Shown piece by piece: positions 26,125 to 34,810 of a stretch of 64,000 nt of DNA. Each line of letters begins with the position of its first letter. The first letter of the stretch is position 1. The DNA is from DATLXU01 sp035575515 (GTDB lineage Bacteria > Acidobacteriota > Blastocatellia > UBA7656). The notes beneath the pieces are model-generated. The model had not been told where the DNA came from. It ran no database searches and was given only the letters and a program-made list of their open reading frames with translations. The stretch spans positions 1 to 64,000 of the forward strand of contig DATLXU010000101.1 in the NCBI GenBank assembly GCA_035575515.1, given 5' to 3'. The translations under genes and the position numbers were made by a program.

Positions 26125-28686
26125 ATGCGCAACATAAATAAACGCGCGCCGAAGCCGGGCAGCTTCGCGCTTGCTGCCGTCTTAATTGCATCAGTGTGCC
26201 TTCAGCCATTGATGATGAACGCGATTGCCGCACAGAAGTCGGCTTCCGAATTATCAGCGAAGAATCGCGCCGGAAACTCCCGGCCCGCAGATGAAGATGC
26301 GCTCACTCGCCCGCGCAGAGTTGAAGATCGAAGGCTCACTGTCGAGCCGATCATCCGCATCGCGCTCGCGATGGATGCGACTGCGGTGACGCTCGGCTCA
26401 CCGTCAGGGTTGCGCGTTCGCGCTTCATCAAAAACTAACGACGGCGAAAAATTCACAAGCAGCCAGATTCGCGTCGAGTTGCGCTCTGCGACAATCGCCG
26501 CTCGCCCGAAAGCTCGCGCCAGCGATTTGATTGACACGCGCGACACGAATGGCAAAATTGCCAAGCGTCAATCCGAGCGTGGCAACGATTCAGACCGCTC
26601 GTCTTTCAAACCTGCGCCGCAGCGTGCCATGCAGGTTGTCGCTATCGAAGGCGAGCGAGTCATTGCATTGAGCGATGAGCGATTGGTTGTAAGCGCCGCA
26701 AACGAAGAAGACACGCGCAAAAACATCGAAGCAGATACACGGCGAAAAGAATCAGACAGAGAGCCAGCGCGCGAGAACGAGGCAAGAGACAATTATTCGC
26801 CGCGTCGCGTCGCCGAGTCGCAGCATCCGCGCATTCCCGCCGCATCGCGCTTTGAGCAAATCGTGCGCGTGAACGGCAAAGATTTTCGCGGCGAGATTCA
26901 TCTCGTGATAAACCCGCGCGGGCGAATCAATGTCGTAAACGCCGTGCCGCTTGAAGACTATCTTCGCGGAGTCGTTCCAATGGAGCTTCCGCCTTCAGCC
27001 TTTCCGGCAATCGAGGCGCTCAAGGCGCAAGCAGTCGCCGCGCGCACTTACGCGATTGAACGTCGCGGCCAGTTCAACTCCGAAGGCTTCGACCTTTACA
27101 CAGACGCGCGCTCGCAGGTTTACGGCGGCGTTGCGGCAGAGCGCGACTTGACCAATCGCGCTGTTGAAGAGACGCGCGGGATGATCGCCGTTTACTACGA
27201 TGAGAACGGAAACGCCGCGCCGATCCAGGCGCTCTACACTTCGACCTGCGGCGGGCGCACGGAAAACAACGAGGATGCTTTCGGCGGAAAGCCTATTCCT
27301 TACCTGCGCTCCGTCGCCTGCGCGGCTGACCGCGTGACGCTCGCGGGCCACGACATCGTGACGACTCGCGCGGCGGAACCTCTCACAAACAGCGAAGGCC
27401 GTTTGATTACCCGCGAGGTCACGCTCTTTGAGGCTTTCGGTTTTCCGTTGCCTCGCCGCGTGAGTGTGAGTTACCTGCGCGATGCGGCGGATTATGATGA
27501 ATTGAAAAGATGGATAGAGCAGGCTGCGCGAATCGCGCGAAATGACAAACCTCAAATCCCACACAGCGACATCTCGCGGCTCGCCGCGTTCGCCGAGGCA
27601 ATAAGTGATGCCATCTACGGCGAAGGTCGCGCGAACGTTGAGCTATCGCCCGCCGATGTTGATTATCTGCTCGTGGGACTCGGCGCGCTACAGATTCCAC
27701 GCGAGGCTCGCGCAGACGTTGCGATGCTGCTCAAGAGCGGCGCGCTTCGTTTGCCATCCGATGGAGTCCTGAGAGCAAACGCGCAGGTCACGCGCGGGCT
27801 TGCAATTGAGATAATCGCCCGCGCTCTTTACTTCAAATCGCAGAGCGCGAGCGCGCCGTCAACCGCAAACCTGAAAACTCAAACCGCGCAGGCAGCGGAA
27901 GGCGGGCGGCTGATTCTTGCAGGAGCAGGCTTGATGGCGAAAGCGCAGTCGCGCGAGCCTCGCTTCACGACAACCAGCGCGATTAATTCTACAGGCAACG
28001 CCGCGCGCTCAAACCGAGATGCGAAAGAGCGCGCGCAGCGCGAACCAATCGCGCAAGAAATCGCCGCACGAAGAGACAATACCGGAGAGTCGCGCGATGA
28101 AGTTATTGGATATGAGATTGAAAACGGCGCGCGATTGTTTCGCTCGATTGGCGGCGAGAGCTACGCGGTTGACCGGCTGACGCTGATAGGCGGCGAGCGC
28201 GTGACATATCATCTGAACGCTGCGGGTCGCGTTGATTTTCTCGAAGCAACGGCGACCGGGCGCAGCGCCTCAAGCGATCAGCTTTCGCGCATGAGCGAAT
28301 GGCAGGAGCGAATCAGCATTGATGAATTGAGCCGCCGCCTTGCGCGCGCTCGCGTGAGCGTCGGTCAAGTCGAAGACCTTTCGCCCGTCGCCTTCAGCAC
28401 GTCGAGCCGTGTCACTGAGCTTGAAGTAACTGGCAGCGAAGGCCGCGCGCGATTGCATTCGTATCAGATTCGCAACGCGTTGGGGCTGAAAGAAAATCTC
28501 TTTGTGATTGACCGCGAGCGAGACGAGCGAGGTCGCGTCACGGCTTTCGTCTTCACGGGTCGCGGCTGGGGTCACGGCGTCGGCATGTGTCAGACCGGCG
28601 CGTACGGACTCGCGAAAGAGGGTTATTCATTCACAGCCATTCTTCAGAAGTATTACACGGGCGTCAAAGTGCAAAAGATGTATTGA
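26125..28686 (+). CDS. SpoIID/LytB-domain protein, probable peptidoglycan lytic enzyme
   Basis: 853-residue exported protein beginning six bases after the TonB-like gene. A hydrophobic N-terminus (FALAAVLIASVCLQPLMMNAIA) is followed by a long charged region. The SpoIID core starts near residue 245: GEIHLVINPRGRINVVNAVP, LEDYLRGVVPMELPPSAFPAIEALKAQAVAARTYA, YTDARSQVYGG, TSTCGGRTENNEDAF. A closing motif is separated by about 400 residues: GRGWGHGVGMCQTGAYGLA...ILQKYYTGV. SpoIID enzymes cleave glycan strands lacking stem peptides. The large insertion in the middle of the domain is the main departure from the roughly 350-residue family norm and holds no domain I recognise. Confidence 0.85.
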   Translation: MRNINKRAPKPGSFALAAVLIASVCLQPLMMNAIAAQKSASELSAKNRAGNSRPADEDALTRPRRVEDRRLTVEPIIRIALAMDATAVTLGSPSGLRVRASSKTNDGEKFTSSQIRVELRSATIAARPKARASDLIDTRDTNGKIAKRQSERGNDSDRSSFKPAPQRAMQVVAIEGERVIALSDERLVVSAANEEDTRKNIEADTRRKESDREPARENEARDNYSPRRVAESQHPRIPAASRFEQIVRVNGKDFRGEIHLVINPRGRINVVNAVPLEDYLRGVVPMELPPSAFPAIEALKAQAVAARTYAIERRGQFNSEGFDLYTDARSQVYGGVAAERDLTNRAVEETRGMIAVYYDENGNAAPIQALYTSTCGGRTENNEDAFGGKPIPYLRSVACAADRVTLAGHDIVTTRAAEPLTNSEGRLITREVTLFEAFGFPLPRRVSVSYLRDAADYDELKRWIEQAARIARNDKPQIPHSDISRLAAFAEAISDAIYGEGRANVELSPADVDYLLVGLGALQIPREARADVAMLLKSGALRLPSDGVLRANAQVTRGLAIEIIARALYFKSQSASAPSTANLKTQTAQAAEGGRLILAGAGLMAKAQSREPRFTTTSAINSTGNAARSNRDAKERAQREPIAQEIAARRDNTGESRDEVIGYEIENGARLFRSIGGESYAVDRLTLIGGERVTYHLNAAGRVDFLEATATGRSASSDQLSRMSEWQERISIDELSRRLARARVSVGQVEDLSPVAFSTSSRVTELEVTGSEGRARLHSYQIRNALGLKENLFVIDRERDERGRVTAFVFTGRGWGHGVGMCQTGAYGLAKEGYSFTAILQKYYTGVKVQKMY

Positions 28687-28767
28687 AATGCACAGCATGC
28701 AGGGCAAATTCTGCTAGCGACGGCAGACACTTTTGCCCCAACGAGTGCGCGATTGTGTACCCCTTCG

Positions 28768-28808
28768 ATCGGCGTTATTGCAAGAGAACTGATGACGCCG
28801 ATTTTTTT
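28768..28808 (+). terminator. intrinsic terminator after the SpoIID gene
   Basis: The stem ATCGGCGT (28768-28775)/ACGCCGAT (28795-28802), with a 19-base loop, is followed by seven T residues. It lies about 80 bases beyond the stop. Confidence 0.65.
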
Positions 28809-28965
28809 CTGTCCAGCTATTAGCTTCTATGCCAAGAGATTAAGCCGAATTCTGATTGATCCATCGGTCGCCTCTCGCGCGTTCTGGAATTCTCATTGCT
28901 ACGACACATTGCTCTGTGAGAGGTGGGAGCCACAGGAGTAAATAAACTGTAAGGAGGTAACCGAA

Positions 28966-29547
28966 ATGCGTAAAGTTTTATTACTTTTCGCTGTGCTGTT
29001 CGTAATATCCATTCCGGCGCGCGCCCAATCCACATACCCGTCAGCCGAGATATTCGGTGGGTACTCATACTTCAATCAGGACCTGAATATACCGCGAGAC
29101 CGGCCCGGCCCATTCGATATTGACGAGCGCGAGAGCTTGCACGGCGCGGGCTTCAGCCTGGCCGGTAATTTATCATCCAGCTTCGGGCTTGTTGCAGACT
29201 TCAGCTACAACAAGCGAACGATAGACTTTCCGGGCGGCGACATTGACATAAGCAATTTCGTCTTCCTGTTCGGCCCGCGCTTTTCGGCTCGCGGAAGCTC
29301 CGTGACTGGCTTCGGCCACGTTCTGGTTGGCGGCACGAGGAGAAAGATTGAAAACTTCGATTCCGAAACGGGGCTGACAATCGGAATAGGCGCAGGCGTT
29401 GACGTAAACGTGTCGGACGGATTTGCCATCCGGCTTGGACAGATTGATTATCTGCCTACGCGTTTCAACGTCGGATTTGGCGACCACGAATGGTTCAACA
29501 ACTTCCGATTCCAGATTGGCGTGGTTTTCAAGGCGGGCAATCACTAA
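28966..29547 (+). CDS. small outer-membrane beta-barrel protein
   Basis: 193-residue exported protein with signal peptide (MRKVLLLFAVLFVISIPARAQ) and an OmpA/OmpX-like eight-stranded barrel pattern: EIFGGYSYFNQDLN, HGAGFSLAGNLSSSFGLVADFSYNK, VTGFGHVLVGGTRRK, IGIGAGVDVNVSDGFAIRLGQIDYLPT, FNNFRFQIGVVFKAG. It is of the outer-membrane beta-barrel type common in Acidobacteria. Start 28966 has a strong AAGGAGGT site. Single gene flanked by terminators on both sides. Confidence 0.85.
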   Translation: MRKVLLLFAVLFVISIPARAQSTYPSAEIFGGYSYFNQDLNIPRDRPGPFDIDERESLHGAGFSLAGNLSSSFGLVADFSYNKRTIDFPGGDIDISNFVFLFGPRFSARGSSVTGFGHVLVGGTRRKIENFDSETGLTIGIGAGVDVNVSDGFAIRLGQIDYLPTRFNVGFGDHEWFNNFRFQIGVVFKAGNH

Positions 29548-29593
29548 GACGCTTGTCTGAGCCTGCGTGCAATCACAGGCGAATAGTTTCTAC

Positions 29594-29630
29594 AAAAGCG
29601 GGAGAAGTTACGAGCCTCTCCCGCTTTTTT
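29594..29630 (+). terminator. strong intrinsic terminator
   Basis: AAAAGCGGGAGA (29594-29605) pairs with TCTCCCGCTTTT (29617-29628) around an 11-base loop, followed by further T residues. It terminates the beta-barrel gene. Confidence 0.9.
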
Positions 29631-29770
29631 GTTTGTCACAGCGCGGGTGATTTCATTTTTCCGAAATTGAAAGACGCAGCTTTGAGCGCATCAGCGTCAA
29701 GTGAGCAAGCTAACTGAAGAGATTTCGCGCAACGGTTATTCTCGCAATTCAGGTTTCACCGCGAACCGGT

Positions 29771-29798
29771 TTGGCGCGGCGCGGATTATTTGTATAAT
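29771..29798 (+). promoter_or_regulatory. promoter of the act-like respiratory operon
   Basis: TTGGCG (29771-29776), a 16-base spacer, and a perfect TATAAT (29793-29798). Directly after it are the inverted repeat GCTGGG (29799-29804)/CCCAGC (29811-29816) and a second possible stem GACTTCCC (29806-29813)/GGGAAAGTC (29824-29832) that shares bases with the first. This leaves an approximately 80-base leader before the cytochrome gene. Confidence 0.6.
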
Positions 29799-29885
29799 GC
29801 TGGGCGACTTCCCAGCCCCTATAGGGAAAGTCAAACGACTCAATGCCTGTTGTGTGGGTTGTAATTGCAGTCTCGCGCTCAACGA

Positions 29886-30404
29886 ATGACGAAACGGACA
29901 AAGTACATAGCTATTCTAATTGTCGCCGCGCTCGCGGCAGGATTGCTCCTGCTGCGCGTGATGGGAAAGTCCGAAGCGCCGCGTCAGCCCATAGAGTTCG
30001 ACCACTGGCAGCACATCTCAAAGCCTGAAGGCCCGCAGCTCGATTGCGTATTCTGCCACGAGCACGCGGACAAATCTTCGCACGCTACTATTCCAAACAT
30101 CGAAACGTGCATGATCTGTCACGAAACTGAAAAGACCGACAGCCCCGAAATTCAAAAGCTCGCGGCGATAAACGCGCGAGGCGAGCAACCAGCGTGGCGT
30201 CGCGTCTACTGGTTTGAAAGCGAATCGAATGTTTTCTTCACGCACAAGCCGCACACGCGCGCGGGCGTTGATTGCTCAGAGTGTCACGGGCAGGTCGGCC
30301 AGATGCACCGCGTCAGCCGCGAGATAAATCAGACGATGGGCTGGTGCATCGAGTGCCATAAGAAGCGAGGCGCAAGTATAGATTGTTATATTTGTCATAG
30401 ATAG
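29886..30404 (+). CDS. pentaheme cytochrome c, ActA-like subunit
   Basis: 172-residue membrane-anchored multiheme cytochrome. One N-terminal helix (YIAILIVAALAAGLLLL) is followed by five CxxCH haem sites: CVFCH, CMICH, CSECH, CIECH and CYICH, with extra His residues for bis-His ligation (FDHWQHIS, FFTHKPH). Five haems and an N-terminal anchor match ActA of alternative complex III; the Qrc complex has a six-haem homologue. Start 29886 is the ATG nearest the membrane helix. First gene of a five-gene operon; it would exchange electrons with a periplasmic carrier. Confidence 0.87.
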   Translation: MTKRTKYIAILIVAALAAGLLLLRVMGKSEAPRQPIEFDHWQHISKPEGPQLDCVFCHEHADKSSHATIPNIETCMICHETEKTDSPEIQKLAAINARGEQPAWRRVYWFESESNVFFTHKPHTRAGVDCSECHGQVGQMHRVSREINQTMGWCIECHKKRGASIDCYICHR

Positions 30405-30438
30405 TTTCTGGTTTTTGGTTCGCACCCACAACCAGAAA
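30405..30438. repeat. intercistronic hairpin between cytochrome and Mo-type subunit
   Basis: TTTCTGGTT (30405-30413) and AACCAGAAA (30430-30438) are perfect complements around a 16-base loop. Small and AT-rich; it may affect processing of the operon mRNA. Confidence 0.5.
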
Positions 30439-30447
30439 TCAATCATT

Positions 30448-32592
30448 ATGAAAAGACGCGAATTCATAAAACTGACGAGCGTGGGCGCGACCGGTGCGAC
30501 ATTGCTCAGCGCCTGCGGCCATCCTGAGAATAAGCTCATCCCTGTCTTCATCCCTGATAATGAGTATGTGCCGGGCCTCGATTACTGGAAGGCTTCCGTC
30601 TGCGCGATATGCTCGGCGGGTTGCGGCATAGTTGTTCGCACGCGCGAGCGCAAGGCGAACAAGATTGAAGGCAACCCGCTCCATCCCGTTAATCGCGGCG
30701 CGCTGTGCGCTCGCGGGCAGGCTGGACTTCAAGTTCTTTACAACCCTGATCGCATTCGCTCGCCGCTCAAGCGAACAGGCGAGCGCGGCAGCGGCCAGTT
30801 TGCGGAAATCAGTTGGGATGAAGCAATCAGGACGCTCGCAGAAAAACTCCGCGAGATAAAGGCGCAGGGTCGTGCTGCATCGGTCGCTTTTTTGATTGGC
30901 AACCGCGCAAGCGCGTCGCGGCTTGCGGCTGAACACTTGCTATCAGCTTATGGCTCGGACGCGCTTTATACGGCGAGCGGCTCCGGCGATTTGGCCGCGT
31001 CGAGTTATGCTATGAGCTACCAGAGCGCGGGGCCGCCGTTTTTCGATATTGCAAACGCGACTTATCTGCTGTCGTTCGGCGCGCGATTTCTTGAGACGTG
31101 GCTTTCGCCCGTGATGTACTCGCTCGCTTACGGCGAGTTCCGCCGCGCAAGCGGAAAGGCGCGTGGCAAATTCATTCACGTCGAGCCGCGAATGTCATTG
31201 ACCGCAGCCAATGCAGATGAATGGCTGCCCGCGCGCCCCGGAAGCGAAGAACTCGTTGCGATGGCAATCTCGCAGGTGATCGTGCGCGAAGGCTTAATCA
31301 AAGACGCGCCTGTGCTTGCGAGCGCTGCGTCGCTCGATTCTTACGCGCCGGAAAAGACAGCCGAGCAAACCGACATACCAGCCGAAAAGATTATTCGCAT
31401 CGCGCGCGAGTTCGCCGCAGCCGAGCGCCCGCTCGCAATAGGAGGCGGCGCGGAAAGCATGCAGGCCATCAATCATCTCAATACGATGGTCGGCAACTTG
31501 AACAAACCTGGCGGCGTGTTTTTGCATGAGAAGACTTTTCTCAATCCAGTGGAAACGCTGCGGCCCGATACCACCCCCGCTCCAAAAATGCTCAACGAAG
31601 CTGCGCTTGAAAATGGTCATGTGAGCGCATTGTTGATTCACGAAGCGAATCCTGTTTACACCGCTGCGCGGCTGACCGATAAGATTAAGGCCATTCCATT
31701 CATCGCGAGCTTCTCATCGTTTATGGATGAGACGACGCAACTGGCAGATTTAATTCTGCCTGACAACAGCTACCTCGAAAGCTGGGACCTGCGTGTTGCT
31801 CCAGGCTTGAAGGACGAAGCCGTTTTCACTCTGATGCAGCCTGTCGTCAAGCCTGAATTCGACACGCGGCAAACGGCGGACGTTTTAATCGCGCTCAGCC
31901 GCGAGCTTGGCGACGCGGCTCGCCCGATACCATTCGAGTCTTCCGAGCAAATCGTCAGACGCGCAGCCGCAGAGCTTCACAAAGCGGGCGGCTCAATCAA
32001 CGCCGCAAGCGATGAGGAATTCTGGAAAGCCTTTGTCGAACGCGGCGTGTGGACGGGCAGGCTCGCAACTGAAAGCTCGGCGGATAAAACCATTGCTGCG
32101 CCTGCAATCGAGCAGCGAAATCAAGAGACGGTGAACGTCAACGAGAGCGAATACCCATTCACGCTGCTCGCATATGAACACTCGATGCTTGGACTGGGCG
32201 AGCAGGCGAACTTGCCATTGCTTCAAGAGATGCCCGACCCGATGACGAGCGTGATGTGGGGGAGCTGGGTTGAGATTAATCCGAAAGCTGCTGCCGGGCT
32301 TGGCATTGCAGACGGCGACCTCGTTGAAGTCGCGACGCCGCACGGTTCAGTTCGCGCTCCGGCAGTTTTATATCCGGCGATTCGGCCTGACGTAATAGCA
32401 ATGCCTTTCGGTCAGGGCCACACGTCATACGGACGCTATGCGAGCGCGAGAGGCGCTAATGCTCTGTCTCTAATCAATCTGGGAATGGCGCTTGAAACTG
32501 TTCGCGCGAAGATTGCGAAAATCAGCGGCGGCGCAAAATTGATTCGATTCGGCACGGACGAGTGGGAGCGAATGGAGAAGAAGCAAAGATGA
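30448..32592 (+). CDS. molybdopterin-oxidoreductase-like subunit, ActB1/QrcB-like
   Basis: 714-residue periplasmic-side subunit of the DMSO-reductase superfamily. It has a twin-arginine leader (MKRREFIKLTSVGATGATLLSACG) that also contains a lipobox. It carries one [4Fe-4S] motif, CAICSAGCG...GALCARGQA, and the downstream EGNPLHP and LYNPDRIRSPLKR motifs. In the stretch where a Mo-ligating Cys/Ser would be expected (ASGSGDLAASSYAMSY) there is no Cys; ActB and QrcB relatives likewise lack the cofactor, so I infer it carries no Mo. It lines up with the N-terminal part of ActB; the iron-sulfur part is the next gene. Start 30448 is fixed by the twin-arginine motif. Confidence 0.88.
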   Translation: MKRREFIKLTSVGATGATLLSACGHPENKLIPVFIPDNEYVPGLDYWKASVCAICSAGCGIVVRTRERKANKIEGNPLHPVNRGALCARGQAGLQVLYNPDRIRSPLKRTGERGSGQFAEISWDEAIRTLAEKLREIKAQGRAASVAFLIGNRASASRLAAEHLLSAYGSDALYTASGSGDLAASSYAMSYQSAGPPFFDIANATYLLSFGARFLETWLSPVMYSLAYGEFRRASGKARGKFIHVEPRMSLTAANADEWLPARPGSEELVAMAISQVIVREGLIKDAPVLASAASLDSYAPEKTAEQTDIPAEKIIRIAREFAAAERPLAIGGGAESMQAINHLNTMVGNLNKPGGVFLHEKTFLNPVETLRPDTTPAPKMLNEAALENGHVSALLIHEANPVYTAARLTDKIKAIPFIASFSSFMDETTQLADLILPDNSYLESWDLRVAPGLKDEAVFTLMQPVVKPEFDTRQTADVLIALSRELGDAARPIPFESSEQIVRRAAAELHKAGGSINAASDEEFWKAFVERGVWTGRLATESSADKTIAAPAIEQRNQETVNVNESEYPFTLLAYEHSMLGLGEQANLPLLQEMPDPMTSVMWGSWVEINPKAAAGLGIADGDLVEVATPHGSVRAPAVLYPAIRPDVIAMPFGQGHTSYGRYASARGANALSLINLGMALETVRAKIAKISGGAKLIRFGTDEWERMEKKQR

Positions 32593-32600
32593 TAAAGAGT

Positions 32601-32670
32601 TATGGAGTGCTGCGACTTGTCGCAGCTTTCACATCAAATCAAAAGCGGTGACAAGTCACCGCACTCCATA
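32601..32670. repeat. foldback repeat TATGGAGTGC family, inside the act-like operon
   Basis: The left arm starts TATGGAGTGCTGCGACTTGT (32601-32620). The right arm (32641-32670) is its complement with a few differences, and each arm contains a smaller palindrome of its own (TGCGACTTGTCGCA and GGTGACAAGTCACC). The differences in one inner palindrome are matched within it, so both the long stem and the two short stems are preserved. It lies between the Mo-type and FeS genes. Confidence 0.8.
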
Positions 32671-32693
32671 GACTGCACCTACGAGAGAATCTT

Positions 32694-33395
32694 ATGTCTG
32701 AACAACAAAACAAACCGCAGTGGGCGATGGTGATTGACCTCGACCGCTGCACAGGATGCGAGGCGTGCGTCGCCGCGTGCCGAGTCGAAAATAACATCGC
32801 CGTTGCTGGCGAAGATCAATCGGCGCGCGGGCGCTCAATCAACTGGATTCGCGTGGAACGCTACTTTGAAGGCGAATATCCGAACATCCGCGCGCGATTC
32901 ATGCCCGTGCTCTGCCAGCATTGCGAGGAGGCTCCGTGCGAACCCGTCTGCCCGGTCTATGCGACGTATCACACTGACGAAGGATTGAACGCGCAGATTT
33001 ATAATCGGTGCGTCGGGACTCGGTATTGCGCGAATAATTGCCCTTACACCGTTCGCTTCTTCAACTTCTTCGGTTCAAAGTGGGACGCGCCATTGGACAA
33101 AGCGCAAAACCCTGAAGTGTCTGTTCGCACACGCGGCGTGATGGAAAAATGCACCTTCTGCATCCAGCGCATTCGCGCTGGGGAAGAGAAAGCTAAAGAC
33201 GAAGGCCGCGCGATTCGTGATGGCGACGTAGTTCCTGCCTGCGTGCAATCCTGCACGACGCGCGCGATGACGTTCGGCAACATCGCGGATGAAACGAGCG
33301 AGGTTGCGCGCCTCGCAAAGAGTGGTCGCGCCATGCGGCTGCTTGAAGAACTCGGCACAAAGCCGCGAGTGATTTATTTGAATAAGAGCGATTAG
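32694..33395 (+). CDS. four-cluster ferredoxin-like iron-sulfur subunit, ActB2/QrcC-like
   Basis: 233-residue protein of the NrfC/PsrB/DmsB type. Four cysteine groups would hold up to four iron-sulfur clusters: CTGCEACVAAC, CQHCEEAPCEPVCP, CVGTRYCANNCPY and CTFCIQR with the late CVQSC. In alternative complex III this module is fused to the C-terminus of ActB; here it is a separate gene, as in QrcC and PsrB. It has no signal sequence of its own, so it would be exported together with the twin-arginine subunit. It wires electrons between the cytochrome and the membrane quinone site. Confidence 0.9.
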   Translation: MSEQQNKPQWAMVIDLDRCTGCEACVAACRVENNIAVAGEDQSARGRSINWIRVERYFEGEYPNIRARFMPVLCQHCEEAPCEPVCPVYATYHTDEGLNAQIYNRCVGTRYCANNCPYTVRFFNFFGSKWDAPLDKAQNPEVSVRTRGVMEKCTFCIQRIRAGEEKAKDEGRAIRDGDVVPACVQSCTTRAMTFGNIADETSEVARLAKSGRAMRLLEELGTKPRVIYLNKSD

Positions 33396-33400
33396 GTAGG

Positions 33401-33431
33401 GCCTGTCCCTGCCCGTATTGGCTACAGGCCA
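33401..33431. repeat. intercistronic hairpin before actC-like gene
   Basis: GGCCTGT (33401-33407) and ACAGGCC (33425-33431) form a perfect 7-bp stem with a 17-base loop, ten bases before the ATG at 33441. It could mask the weak ribosome site of the membrane subunit. Confidence 0.45.
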
Positions 33432-33440
33432 GTGATTCTC

Positions 33441-34796
33441 ATGCAAGACAGACCCGCAGACGCAAAGATCAACGCCGACCTCCTGCGGTCCGTCGTGAAA
33501 GTCGGGCGCGGGTGGTACGCAACCGTCATCATCAGCGCGCTCGTGTTCGCGTCAGCTATCGGGGCGTTCGGCTATCAGCTTTATTCAGGCATAGGGGTGT
33601 GGGGCATCAATCGGCCTGTGATGTGGGCGCTCGGAATTACGAACTTCGTCTTCTGGATAGGCATCTCGCACGCGGGCACTTTGATTTCAGCAATTCTGCG
33701 AGTGACAGGAGCCGAGTGGCGCAGGCCCGTAACCCGATGCGCGGAAGCTATAACCGTTTTCGCGTTGATGATCGGTGCGATGTTTCCAATCATTCATCTT
33801 GGACGCCCGTTGCTTTTCTACTGGCTTGTGCCTTATCCGAACGAGCGCGGGCTGTGGCCGAATTTTCGCTCGCCGCTCACATGGGATTTCTTCGCAATCA
33901 ACACATACCTGACCGGCTCGATAATTTATCTCTACCTGCCGTTGATTCCCGACCTTGCGCTCATTCGAGATAAATCGCGCGGCTTGCGTCGTCGCATCTA
34001 CGGCGCGCTCAGTCTGGGCTGGCGCGGGACCGAGCTTCAATGGGCGAGGCTCGAAAAAGCAGTGCAGATAATGGCAGTTGTGATTATTCCGGTTGCGGTA
34101 TCGGTTCACACAATCGTGTCGTGGGACTTCGCGATGGCGATTCGTCCGATGTGGCATTCGACAATCTTCGGGCCGTACTTCGTCGCGGGCGCGATCTTTT
34201 CGGGCATCGCCGCGCTGATTCTCGCAATGGCGGTGATTCGCCGCGCGCTTCATCTTGAAGATTACCTTCGCCCGATTCATTTCAATTATCTTGGGCTGCT
34301 GCTTTTGACGATGAGCTTGATATGGTTTTATTTCACGTTTGCGGAATATCTGACGACGTGGTATGGCAACGAGCCTGCCGAGATGGCCGTGTTCAACTCA
34401 AAAGTGTCGGGCGCGTACTCGCCGATGTTCTGGACGATGGTCGCGTGCTGCTTCTTTATTCCTTTTCCGATACTGGCGATTAAAAAGCTGAGAACGATTA
34501 AAGGAACAGTCATCGCGTCGGCTGCGGTTGTCGTCGGAATGTGGATTGAGAGGTTCTTAATCATTGTGCCGACGCTCGCGCACCCGCGCCTGTCGTTCAA
34601 CTGGGGAACGTATCGGCCCACGTGGGTTGAGATATTGCTGACCACCGGGCCGTTCGCCTATTTCGTTTTGCTCTACGCGATTTTCGTAAAGCTGTTTCCG
34701 ATAGTCGCTGTGTGGGAGTACAAGGAAGGCTTCGCCGTAAGCAAACGGACAGATTCTGCAAGCGCGGGCGAGCCTGCGGCGGCTCCTGCTGATTAG
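33441..34796 (+). CDS. NrfD/PsrC-type quinone-binding membrane subunit, ActC/QrcD-like
   Basis: 451-residue integral membrane protein with about ten helices. Recognisable ActC/NrfD signatures are GYQLYSGIGVWGINRPVMWALGITNFVFWIGISHAGTLISAILR, HLGRPLLFYWLVPYPNERGLWPNFRSPLTWD, and TFAEYLTTWYGNEPAE. The subunit binds menaquinone or ubiquinone near the periplasmic face and passes electrons to or from the FeS subunit; proton movement has been proposed for the family. Start 33441 (MQDRPADAK) is preferred to a GTG nine bases upstream. Fourth gene of the operon. Confidence 0.92.
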   Translation: MQDRPADAKINADLLRSVVKVGRGWYATVIISALVFASAIGAFGYQLYSGIGVWGINRPVMWALGITNFVFWIGISHAGTLISAILRVTGAEWRRPVTRCAEAITVFALMIGAMFPIIHLGRPLLFYWLVPYPNERGLWPNFRSPLTWDFFAINTYLTGSIIYLYLPLIPDLALIRDKSRGLRRRIYGALSLGWRGTELQWARLEKAVQIMAVVIIPVAVSVHTIVSWDFAMAIRPMWHSTIFGPYFVAGAIFSGIAALILAMAVIRRALHLEDYLRPIHFNYLGLLLLTMSLIWFYFTFAEYLTTWYGNEPAEMAVFNSKVSGAYSPMFWTMVACCFFIPFPILAIKKLRTIKGTVIASAAVVVGMWIERFLIIVPTLAHPRLSFNWGTYRPTWVEILLTTGPFAYFVLLYAIFVKLFPIVAVWEYKEGFAVSKRTDSASAGEPAAAPAD

Positions 34797-34810
34797 CAGA
34801 AGAAATAAAA

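Noticed and set aside
28753..28941. 62-codon frame between the SpoIID and beta-barrel genes
   Set aside because: It runs across an intrinsic terminator, lacks a ribosome site and resembles no protein.
29799..29885. Possible riboswitch in the act-like operon leader
   Set aside because: Two short stems exist, but no conserved core of a known riboswitch class (c-di-GMP, cobalamin, Moco) can be seen; kept only as a structured leader.
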